From assembly GCF_000213555.1 (NCBI RefSeq), contig NZ_GL891990.1:60214-106482 (forward strand): a stretch of 46,269 bases of DNA, read 5' to 3'. The translations under genes were made by a program, and so were the position numbers. The notes under the pieces were generated by a model. That model did no database searches, was not told the origin of the DNA, and saw nothing but the letters and a program-made list of their open reading frames with translations. Position 1 is the stretch's first letter, and the number at the start of each line of letters is the position of its first letter. Shown in pieces: positions 26,095-33,212 of this stretch. The stretch is from Dysgonomonas gadei ATCC BAA-286. GTDB taxonomy: Bacteria > Bacteroidota > Bacteroidia > Bacteroidales > Dysgonomonadaceae.

Positions 26095-27754
26095 ATTAAA
26101 AAAGATTATTAATAATAATTATATCAAGTACGGATTGATACTCATTGCCGGGCTGTTTATCGGCTGGCTGATATTCGGAGCTTCATCCAATAATCAGAAT
26201 GAATCATCTGAGCATGTTCACGAAGAGGGTGCGGAACAAATTTGGACTTGTGCCATGCACCCTCAGATAAGACAAAACAAACCGGGTAAATGCCCTATTT
26301 GCGGTATGGATCTGATACCGTTGAAAACATCCGGTAGCGGAGACGAAGCTGTTGACCCGAGTGCGATTCAACTGTCTAAGGAAGCTGTGGCACTGGCTAA
26401 TATACAAACAACCGTTATCAGCCGCCAAAATCCAATAAAAGATGTTCAGTTGTATGGTACAATACAAGCTGATGAACGATTGTCTCAATCACAAACATCC
26501 CATGTTAGTGGGCGGATTGAAAAACTCTTTATCAACTTCACAGGAGAGAGTGTTAGGCAAGGACAAACGATTGCTACAATTTATTCCCCTGAATTATTAA
26601 GTGCGCAGCAGGAATTATTGGAAGCAGCTAAAATGCAATCGGTACAACCTGCCTTAATTCAGGCGGCACGGGAAAAACTGCGCCTGTGGAAATTGACAGA
26701 TGAACAGATCGCGAGGATAGAGCAATCAGGAAATGTGTCTGCATTGGTAGAAATAAAAGCCAATACCGGCGGTATTGTAGTCAGCAAAAAAGTGAATCAG
26801 GGAGATTATATTAATCAGGGAAGTGTACTTTTTGATATTGCTAACCTGTCACAGGTATGGGCTATGTTTGATGCCTATGAAGTAGATCTGCCTTTCCTTA
26901 AAGTCGGGGATAAAATTGATTTCACGTTGCAGGCTGTGCCCGGCAAAACATTTTCAGGTCGAATATCCTTTATTGATCCGATATTGGATAGAACGACCCG
27001 TACAGCTAAAATTCGGGTAGAAACAGCCAACTCCGGCATGCAATTAAAGCCGGAGATGTATGCTAATGCCATTATCAAAGCTCCGTTGAAACAATTCAAC
27101 AATGAAATTGTCATACCAAAATCATCTGTGCTCTGGACAGGGAAACGTTCGATTGTCTATGTGAAGCAACCGAATACACAATCTCCGGCATTTATGTTAC
27201 ATGAAATTGAACTCGGCCCGTCACTTGGCGATTCGTATGTAGTGCTTTCGGGTGTGAATGAAGGAGATGAGATTGTGACCAACGGAGCCTTTACCATTGA
27301 TGCCAGTGCGCAACTCGAAGGAAAACGTAGTATGATGAATGCTGAAGCATCCCGTCCCGTAACAGGGCACGAAGGTCATAATATGTCGGGAAGCTCATCA
27401 GGTACAAACCAATCCGAAACATCAACCGGGCATGAAGGACACGATATGTCCTCCATGCAGGGAGATTCAAAACAAAGCATGACTGCCAAAACTGAACATG
27501 CTATGATAAATGTGCAGGGACTCTGTGAAATATGCAAAGAACGTATCGAGAAAGCTGCTAAAGGTGTTAGCGGAGTAACATCGGCTTCGTGGGATCAGAA
27601 GTCTAAACAACTGCATTTAAACTTTGATCCGGCAAAAACCAATGTGGATGCTATAAGTAAAGCAGTAGCCAAAGTTGGGCATGATACAGACAAGTACAAA
27701 GCAGACAAAGCTGTTTATGATGCACTACCGGACTGTTGCAAATACAAGAAATAA
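26081..27754 (+). CDS. cusB: CusB-type periplasmic adaptor with N-terminal metal site and C-terminal HMA fusion
   Basis: A 557-residue membrane-fusion protein. One N-terminal transmembrane helix (about residues 17-35) is followed by a heavy-metal-binding domain of the YHS-like type, with CAMHP and CPICGMDLIPL (about 55-82). The HlyD-like barrel-sandwich and beta-barrel follow (VSGRIEKLFINFTGESVRQGQTI, AMFDAYEVDLPFLKVGD). After a His/Met-rich linker (HEGHNMSG, HEGHDMSSM) residues 472-557 form an HMA domain with CEIC and the LPDCCKY tail. An adaptor that ends in its own metallochaperone domain could load the pump directly. The start overlaps the tolC-like gene. Confidence 0.87.
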   Translation: METNKLKKIINNNYIKYGLILIAGLFIGWLIFGASSNNQNESSEHVHEEGAEQIWTCAMHPQIRQNKPGKCPICGMDLIPLKTSGSGDEAVDPSAIQLSKEAVALANIQTTVISRQNPIKDVQLYGTIQADERLSQSQTSHVSGRIEKLFINFTGESVRQGQTIATIYSPELLSAQQELLEAAKMQSVQPALIQAAREKLRLWKLTDEQIARIEQSGNVSALVEIKANTGGIVVSKKVNQGDYINQGSVLFDIANLSQVWAMFDAYEVDLPFLKVGDKIDFTLQAVPGKTFSGRISFIDPILDRTTRTAKIRVETANSGMQLKPEMYANAIIKAPLKQFNNEIVIPKSSVLWTGKRSIVYVKQPNTQSPAFMLHEIELGPSLGDSYVVLSGVNEGDEIVTNGAFTIDASAQLEGKRSMMNAEASRPVTGHEGHNMSGSSSGTNQSETSTGHEGHDMSSMQGDSKQSMTAKTEHAMINVQGLCEICKERIEKAAKGVSGVTSASWDQKSKQLHLNFDPAKTNVDAISKAVAKVGHDTDKYKADKAVYDALPDCCKYKK

Positions 27755-27802
27755 ACATAACAACCTAAAAAAGGAATATTCACCATTAAAAAATAGAATA
27801 AA

Positions 27803-28201
27803 ATGAAGAAGTATATTTTAGTCATCGTATTGGGATTAGGCATCCTGTCTTTTAGTGCCTGTAACTCAAAAAGCGCACCAAGTGACGATACATCCAAAAC
27901 GGAACCGACAACCCAGTCAGCCCCAGAACATCATCAGGATGAACATGCCATGTTGGGTGTACAAGGACTTTGCGAATTGTGTAAAGAGCGGATAGAAACT
28001 GCTGCAAAAGGTGTGGAAGGGGTATCTTCGGCTATGTGGGATATAGAAAAGAAGGAACTACATCTGAACTTCAATCCACATCAGACTAATCTGGATGCAA
28101 TCAGCAAGGCTATTGCCAAAGCAGGACATGATACGGATAAGGATAAAGCTGATCAGGCAGCATATGATGCATTGCCCGATTGCTGCAAATACAGAAAATA
28201 A
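27803..28201 (+). CDS. Lipoprotein HMA-domain metallochaperone with CCKY tail
   Basis: A 132-residue protein with a lipoprotein signal (lipobox FSAC, Cys20). The mature part is an HMA fold: CELC metal motif, then GVEGVSSAMWDIEKKELHL, and the ending DALPDCCKYRK. It is closely similar to the C-terminal domain of the preceding adaptor and to the next protein, so the three arose by duplication. Ordinary HMA proteins have GMTCxxC and stop about 70 residues in; the extra CC pair near the C-terminus is unusual. Anchored in a membrane facing the periplasm, it probably binds Cu(I) or Ag(I). Confidence 0.82.
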   Translation: MKKYILVIVLGLGILSFSACNSKSAPSDDTSKTEPTTQSAPEHHQDEHAMLGVQGLCELCKERIETAAKGVEGVSSAMWDIEKKELHLNFNPHQTNLDAISKAIAKAGHDTDKDKADQAAYDALPDCCKYRK

Positions 28202-28241
28202 GAGAAATACGAATAATTAATCAATCAAAATAAAAAAATAA

Positions 28242-28640
28242 ATGAAAAAGATAGTTTTATTTTTAACAGTGATAATATTCTTATCAGCAAACAGCCTGAC
28301 TGCTAACAATCAGGATAGCCTACAAAAAAAAGATACCATACATGCCAGACATCATCAAAAAGAAAAAAGTGAAATGAAAGAATCTCATGCGATGCTCAAA
28401 GTGGAAGGTAAGTGCGATATGTGTAAAAAACGAATTGAGACAGCCGCATTAAATGTGGAAGGTGTGTCTTCGGCTATTTGGGATAAAAAGACGAAAGAAT
28501 TACATCTTAACTTTGACGAAAAGAAAACATCTATCGAGGCAATAAGTAAGGCCGTTGCCAAAGTGGGACATGATACAGAAAAGGACAAAACAGATAAAAA
28601 AACGTATAATGCCCTACCCGACTGTTGCAAATACAGGTAA
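28242..28640 (+). CDS. Secreted HMA-domain metallochaperone with CCKY tail
   Basis: A 132-residue protein with an N-terminal signal peptide (about residues 1-21, no lipobox Cys), a short charged spacer with HARHHQ, and an HMA domain with CDMC, followed by GVSSAIWDKKTKELHL and NALPDCCKYR. It is the soluble-periplasm counterpart of the preceding lipoprotein. The gap to the upstream gene is 40 nt. Its position just before the ATPase gene suggests that it receives metal released by the ATPase or passes it to the RND adaptor. Confidence 0.82.
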   Translation: MKKIVLFLTVIIFLSANSLTANNQDSLQKKDTIHARHHQKEKSEMKESHAMLKVEGKCDMCKKRIETAALNVEGVSSAIWDKKTKELHLNFDEKKTSIEAISKAVAKVGHDTEKDKTDKKTYNALPDCCKYR

Positions 28641-28702
28641 TTCTGTTAGAAATAATTTAAACGGTGAATAAATGACCGGGATAAGTGAGTATTATATTTA
28701 AA

Positions 28703-28727
28703 GGGAATGCTCAATTAGAGCATTCCT
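28703..28727 (+). promoter_or_regulatory. Hairpin between the HMA genes and the ATPase gene
   Basis: GGAATGCTC at 28704-28712 pairs perfectly with GAGCATTCC at 28718-28726 across a 5-nt loop. It ends 21 nt before the preferred ATG at 28748 and has no T run behind it. It might be an attenuator or an mRNA end that lowers ATPase expression relative to the upstream genes. Confidence 0.5.
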
Positions 28728-28747
28728 CTTATAAAAAGAAGCCAAAC

Positions 28748-31033
28748 ATGGAACATACATATATTATAAACGGTATGACTTGTAATCATTTCCGTTCAAG
28801 TGTGGAAAAAGCACTGAATGCTATTGAAGGCATTCATGCAACTGTTACTCTTGATCCTCCTATAGCCATCATCAGTATGGATAAACATATATCTACGGAA
28901 GTATTGCAGGATGCCTTATCGAAAATTGGCAATTATACTATAGAAATGGCTCAAAATGCTCAAAACGTGTCGCATAATAATCATCAGGATCATACAGAAA
29001 TGAACAGTATGCACAAAGGACATGACCATAGTGGGCATGGACATCAGAATCACGATCATGCGGGAGGACATATGGCTCATATGGGAAATCTTAAACAGAA
29101 ATTTTGGATTTCCCTTATCGTAGCAATACCGATTATTCTGTTATCCCCTATGATGGGAATGAAACTACCTTTTAGCCTTTCGTTTGAGGGCTCATATTGG
29201 GTAGTACTGTTCTTAGCTTCGTTTCTATATTTTTACGGTGGATGGCCGTTCCTCACTGGAGCTGTAAGTGAACTAAAAGCAAAAAATCCGGCTATGATGA
29301 CATTGATTTCAATGGGTATCACTGTTTCTTACATATACAGTGTGTACGCCTTTGTTACCAATTACATCCTGCAAGTGCCGGGTCACCGAATGGATTTCTT
29401 TTGGGAATTGGCGACACTAATTGTTATTATGTTGCTCGGTCATTGGATAGAAATGAAGGCTGTGGGTAATGCAGGAAACGCATTGCAGAAAATGGCTGAA
29501 TTGTTGCCTGGAAGTGCACATCTGGTACAACCTGACGGAAGTATTAATGATGTCCCTCTTCAACAAATACAGGAAGGGCAGCATGTAATGGTAAAGGCGG
29601 GGGAAAAAGTGCCTGCTGACGGGAAAGTTATATCCGGTGAAACATCTGTTAATGAATCAATGGTAACCGGGGAAGCCAAAGCCATAAAGAAAAGCGAGGG
29701 AGCAATCGTAATAGGTGGCTCGGTCAATGGCTCGGGATCAATAGTAGTAGAAGTGACAGGAACAGGTGAATCAGGTTACCTAGCACAAGTGATGAAATTG
29801 GTAGGACAAGCCCAACAAGAAAAATCACGAGCGGAATCCATTTCCGATAAAGTAGCCAAAGCACTCTTTTATATAGCATTGATAGTAGGTATCATTGCAT
29901 TTATCGTTTGGTATATTATCGACAAAGATATTAATATCGCATTGGAAAGGATGGTAACTGTCTTTATCATTGCCTGTCCACACGCTTTAGGCTTGGCTAT
30001 CCCCCTTGTAGTAGCTCGCTCTACATCTTTAGGTGCAACACATGGTTTACTAATCCGTAACCGCAACGCATTGGAGAAAGCAAAGGATATATCCGTTGTA
30101 ACCATGGATAAAACAGGCACACTTACTGAAGGTAATTTCCGTGTTTCCGTTGTTAAAAGTCTTTCGGGTAGATGGAGTGATGCTGATATACTAAAAACAA
30201 TGGCAGCAATGGAAGTACATTCCAATCATCCATTAGCAGTAGGTATATTGGATAAAGCCAAAGAAGATAAATTGGAGATACCAAAGGCCGAAAATGTTGC
30301 TCTTATAAGTGGAACAGGCTTATCGGGTACTGTAAGTGGACAGGATGCAAAAATTGTTACTGCTGCATATCTGGATAAAAATGCAGTGTCATATGATAAA
30401 TCCTTGTTTAATGACTTGGCAGAAAAAGGCAATTCCATAAGTTACCTTTTAATAAATGATGATGTAGCAGGCTTAATAGCACAAGGAGATCAAATTAAAC
30501 CAGAAGCCAAACAGACAGTAAAAAAACTTCAAAATGAAAAAATTACTCCGGTCATGTTAACAGGAGACAATGAAGCCTCAGCAAAGTCTGTTGGTGGACA
30601 GTTGGGAATCAGCGATGTATATGCCTCTCTTTTACCCGAAAATAAAGAGAAGGTCATAACAGAATACCAGCATAAGGGAAAAAACGTTATGATGGTGGGT
30701 GACGGAGTGAATGATGCCCCGGCATTGGCACGTGCAGATATCGGTGTGGCAATCGGTGCCGGAACAGATGTGGCGATAGATTCAGCAGACGTGGTATTGG
30801 TAAAAAGTAATCCATATGATATCATCCATTTTCTTTCACTTGCAAAAAACACAACAAAAAAAATGGTGCAAAATCTATGGTGGGGGGCAGGGTATAACAT
30901 TATCGCTATACCATTGGCAGCAGGAATTCTCGCTCCTGTAGGTATTATATTGAGTCCTGCCGTAGGGGCTGTACTAATGTCCGTCAGTACAGTAATAGTT
31001 GCAATAAATGCGTTGATGTTACGAATGAAATAA
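28748..31033 (+). CDS. copB: CopB-like P1B-type copper/silver ATPase (CPH type)
   Basis: A 761-residue inner-membrane pump from the ATG at 28748; a longer frame from a GTG at 28685 would put the hairpin inside the gene. N-terminal HMA-like domain (residues 3-67) with GMTC but Phe15 where the second Cys of CxxC should be. A His/Met-rich linker follows (about residues 75-115, HDHSGHGH-like). Then the actuator loop TGEAKA, transmembrane CPH (Cys410-Pro-His412), DKTGTLTEG with Asp454 as the phosphorylated residue, SNHPLA, and GDGVNDAPAL. CPH and the His-rich N-terminus define the P1B-3/CopB type, which exports Cu (or Ag) from the cytosol. Confidence 0.92.
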   Translation: MEHTYIINGMTCNHFRSSVEKALNAIEGIHATVTLDPPIAIISMDKHISTEVLQDALSKIGNYTIEMAQNAQNVSHNNHQDHTEMNSMHKGHDHSGHGHQNHDHAGGHMAHMGNLKQKFWISLIVAIPIILLSPMMGMKLPFSLSFEGSYWVVLFLASFLYFYGGWPFLTGAVSELKAKNPAMMTLISMGITVSYIYSVYAFVTNYILQVPGHRMDFFWELATLIVIMLLGHWIEMKAVGNAGNALQKMAELLPGSAHLVQPDGSINDVPLQQIQEGQHVMVKAGEKVPADGKVISGETSVNESMVTGEAKAIKKSEGAIVIGGSVNGSGSIVVEVTGTGESGYLAQVMKLVGQAQQEKSRAESISDKVAKALFYIALIVGIIAFIVWYIIDKDINIALERMVTVFIIACPHALGLAIPLVVARSTSLGATHGLLIRNRNALEKAKDISVVTMDKTGTLTEGNFRVSVVKSLSGRWSDADILKTMAAMEVHSNHPLAVGILDKAKEDKLEIPKAENVALISGTGLSGTVSGQDAKIVTAAYLDKNAVSYDKSLFNDLAEKGNSISYLLINDDVAGLIAQGDQIKPEAKQTVKKLQNEKITPVMLTGDNEASAKSVGGQLGISDVYASLLPENKEKVITEYQHKGKNVMMVGDGVNDAPALARADIGVAIGAGTDVAIDSADVVLVKSNPYDIIHFLSLAKNTTKKMVQNLWWGAGYNIIAIPLAAGILAPVGIILSPAVGAVLMSVSTVIVAINALMLRMK

Positions 31034-31093
31034 AATCCATTTATTCATACCTGATGGAAATATTAATTGTTTTTATTTGATTCTGTTAAGTGT

Positions 31094-31148
31094 CACACCG
31101 GCATATGAAATAACCTGATAAGTTGTAGTATATATGTCGGTGTGTTTT
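31094..31148 (+). terminator. Terminator of the copper operon
   Basis: CACACCGGCATAT (31094-31106) pairs with ATATGTCGGTGTG (31132-31144; one G-U), loop of about 25 nt, followed by TTTT. Confidence 0.65.
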
Positions 31149-31334
31149 ACCATCATTTTGATGAATTTCCATTGAAGAAACTGAACCAATAATAAGACTA
31201 TTAAGCGATTGTCTGAATAAAATGAGAAATTGTTTTCTTTCTTTAAACTCTAATGATATTTTTAATGAAAATGTTTTTTAAAGAAATTAAACTTGAGATA
31301 TTAGATTTCGTGCTCTATTGTAGTTCAATTAGTA
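31149..31334. other. AT-rich intergenic stretch before the MITE
   Basis: No gene or clear signal between the operon terminator and the MITE. Confidence 0.4.
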
Positions 31335-31468
31335 ACTGATGTTACGCAGGGAAACATTATACCTGTATCTCAGGCCTCACAAAGCACATTGTGTATCTAA
31401 CGATGGGAAACTAAGATGCCCCTGAGGTATCCATATCGCATGTTCTCTCTTTTTTGCGTAACATCAGT
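31335..31468. mobile_element. 134-bp MITE with 14-bp perfect ends
   Basis: ACTGATGTTACGCA at 31335-31348 and its exact reverse complement at 31455-31468. The 5-bp sequence TAGTA flanks both sides (31330-31334 and 31469-31473), consistent with a target duplication. It has no coding capacity. Its IS family is not recognised. Confidence 0.7.
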
Positions 31469-31516
31469 TAGTAATAGAATTCTGTTTTACTATTTGGTCT
31501 AAAAAGATGCATATTT

Positions 31517-32347
31517 ATGATTCGATTTACCTCCCATCTAAAAAAAGAAATTGATATAAAGATTGAACAAATAGAATGTTCTGAAATGAGTATGATTACG
31601 AAGTCTTTGGATGCTTCCCGCGTACTTGCCAAAGCATTCAACCAATTAAAAGCATTTATTTTATCATACGATTTTAAAGATGAGGAAGAGGAAATTTATT
31701 TTTTCAAAGAAACTAAACCTAGATTATGCTCCCGTTTAATATTCTATCGTAAAGTCTATAATATTGAGATGAATCGCCCCATAGGTATAAATAAACAACG
31801 GGAATACTTCTGTGATTTATTGAATGATATAAACAAATATAATGGTAAAAGGCTTGATTTTATCCGTTATTACCGATCAGACTCTTCTCATTTAGACGCT
31901 ATTTATTTTCTGCGGGATAAAACAGACGTGGAGCAATATCTCGAAACATTTTATTATGAATTTGATCCCCAATTTTCGACTAACTGCGATTTTAAGGTAG
32001 CGAAGATTTTAGCAAATGATATGCTTTCTGTCTATTTGATGCACGAAGTGGAGTTGTTGGATGATAACGGTATGAAGAGTTGTTCTTTTGGCTTTCCTGC
32101 GACTAAAAAGACTTGGATGGGTAGTAAAGCCGAGTTACAGGAGCAAATATTTTCATGGGATAGTGCCGGAATGTTTGGAGACCTACCGTTGACACAACTT
32201 TACGATTATATCCAAAATGTATTTAATATCCAGTTAGATAGCAATCTTTCGCGAACTCTTGGTGATTTGAAAATACGGAATACCCCTACACCATTTCTTG
32301 ACAAGTTAAAAGATGCCCTATTGCGGCGTATGGGTAGAAAAGAATAA
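31517..32347 (+). CDS. rteC: RteC-family regulator
   Basis: A 276-residue protein that fits the RteC family of Bacteroides conjugative transposons: N-terminal helical part with Glu-rich DEEEEIYFFKETKPRL, IFYRKVYNIEMNRP, YYRSDSSHLDAIYFLRDKTD, and a winged C-terminal region ending in LDKLKDALLRRM. In CTnDOT, RteC activates the excision operon (xis2c, xis2d and downstream genes). Here two small HTH genes follow directly, which mirrors that layout. No rteA/rteB two-component genes or tetQ are seen. A terminator follows. Confidence 0.85.
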   Translation: MIRFTSHLKKEIDIKIEQIECSEMSMITKSLDASRVLAKAFNQLKAFILSYDFKDEEEEIYFFKETKPRLCSRLIFYRKVYNIEMNRPIGINKQREYFCDLLNDINKYNGKRLDFIRYYRSDSSHLDAIYFLRDKTDVEQYLETFYYEFDPQFSTNCDFKVAKILANDMLSVYLMHEVELLDDNGMKSCSFGFPATKKTWMGSKAELQEQIFSWDSAGMFGDLPLTQLYDYIQNVFNIQLDSNLSRTLGDLKIRNTPTPFLDKLKDALLRRMGRKE

Positions 32348-32353
32348 TACCGA

Positions 32354-32394
32354 GGTCGGTATGTATGCTTAAACACGCATTATACCGATCTTTT
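32354..32394 (+). terminator. Terminator of rteC
   Basis: GGTCGGTAT (32354-32362) pairs with ATACCGATC (32382-32390; one G-U), then TTTT. Confidence 0.65.
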
Positions 32395-32481
32395 CTGTAT
32401 TTTCTATTTCTCTTTTTCGGAGAAAATTTACTTATATTCGATTATATATAAGCTACTTACAGAAATATTCAAAAAGAGTAG

Positions 32482-32523
32482 TACCGACCTCGTTATCAAG
32501 TATCAAAAAACGCTCGAACTTTG
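32482..32523 (+). promoter_or_regulatory. Excision-type promoter with candidate RteC site
   Basis: A near-consensus -7 box GAACTTTG at 32516-32523 has no TTTG at the -33 position. In that place lies TACCGACCTCG (32482-32492), the exact reverse complement of CGAGGTCGGTA at 32351-32361 in the rteC terminator. A weak -33 with a repeated motif suggests an activator-dependent promoter, and RteC is the natural candidate by analogy with the CTnDOT PE promoter. Confidence 0.45.
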
Positions 32524-32546
32524 CATCAAACCAATAAGTTACGAGC

Positions 32547-32861
32547 ATGAAAGTAATAAGTATAGAATCGGAAGCCTATAAAAGTCTACTACAAAAAATT
32601 GACCGGATTCATTCTTTTGTACAAAAACAAGAAAAAGAAAATACTATCCTACAACAATCTGATCCATCAGAGGTTTGGCTGAGTGATCAAGATGCTGCTA
32701 CCATATTACGGGTAAGTAGACGCACTATGCAGCGGTTACGCAGTAACGGAGAAATAACCTATTCAATCAGGGGAGGTAGAGTATGGTATCTGTTGGCAGA
32801 AGTGAAACGTCTATTACCGGGACTTGTGGTAAACAACAATAAGAAAGGAGGCAAACCATGA
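32547..32861 (+). CDS. Excisionase-like HTH protein 1
   Basis: A 104-residue protein: an N-terminal coiled-coil-like helix (about residues 8-35) and then a MerR/excisionase-type helix-turn-helix (VWLSDQDAATILRVSRRTMQRLRSNGEITYSIRGGRVWYLLAEVKRLL). Its ATGA overlap with the next gene and its place behind rteC match the xis2c/xis2d pair of CTnDOT, where such factors shift the integrase towards excision. Which paralogue it equals is not clear. Confidence 0.78.
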   Translation: MKVISIESEAYKSLLQKIDRIHSFVQKQEKENTILQQSDPSEVWLSDQDAATILRVSRRTMQRLRSNGEITYSIRGGRVWYLLAEVKRLLPGLVVNNNKKGGKP

Positions 32862-33178
32862 GCGAGAACGAAGGTATAAAAGATTTCATGCAAAAGTGGT
32901 TTGAGCAATTCATGGGACGCTTTGACCGATTGGATAAATTTATGGATATAATGAGCGGACGACATAACGTGCTAAACGGCGAACGTCTTTTGGATAATCA
33001 AGACTTGTGCCAAATGCTGAACGTAAGTAAACGGACATTGCAGCGTTACCGTTCGGCTGGCGAACTGACCTACATAACCATTCATCACAAGATATTTTAT
33101 ACAGAGAAAAACGTAGAGAAATTTATTCGTGATCATTTCAGAGATAACACTGATGAAGAAATGGTAGAAAAAGAATAA
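32858..33178 (+). CDS. Excisionase-like HTH protein 2
   Basis: A 106-residue protein with a similar plan: charged N-terminal helix (about residues 5-30, FMQKWFEQFMGRFDRLDKFM) and an excisionase-type HTH (RLLDNQDLCQMLNVSKRTLQRYRSAGELTYITIHHKIFYTEKNVEKFI). It shares a 4-nt ATGA overlap with the gene before it, so the two are translated together. The pair are paralogues. Confidence 0.78.
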   Translation: MSENEGIKDFMQKWFEQFMGRFDRLDKFMDIMSGRHNVLNGERLLDNQDLCQMLNVSKRTLQRYRSAGELTYITIHHKIFYTEKNVEKFIRDHFRDNTDEEMVEKE

Positions 33179-33206
33179 AAAACGACCGCAGAAATTCTAC
33201 AGTCGT
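33177..33206 (-). terminator. Terminator of the methylase-helicase transcript
   Basis: On the minus strand a 10-pair stem (arms at 33197-33206 and 33182-33191, two G-U pairs) is followed by a T run at 33182-33177. The two differing positions are C-A mismatches on the plus strand, so it serves the minus-strand gene. It overlaps the end of HTH protein 2. Confidence 0.6.
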
Positions 33207-33212
33207 CTTCAT

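Noticed and set aside
28685..28747. GTG start of the ATPase at 28685
   Set aside because: The extension spans a perfect hairpin and encodes nothing resembling the family N-terminus.
16800..31500. tRNA gene as the integration target
   Set aside because: No tRNA-like sequence was seen near the element border or anywhere in the window.
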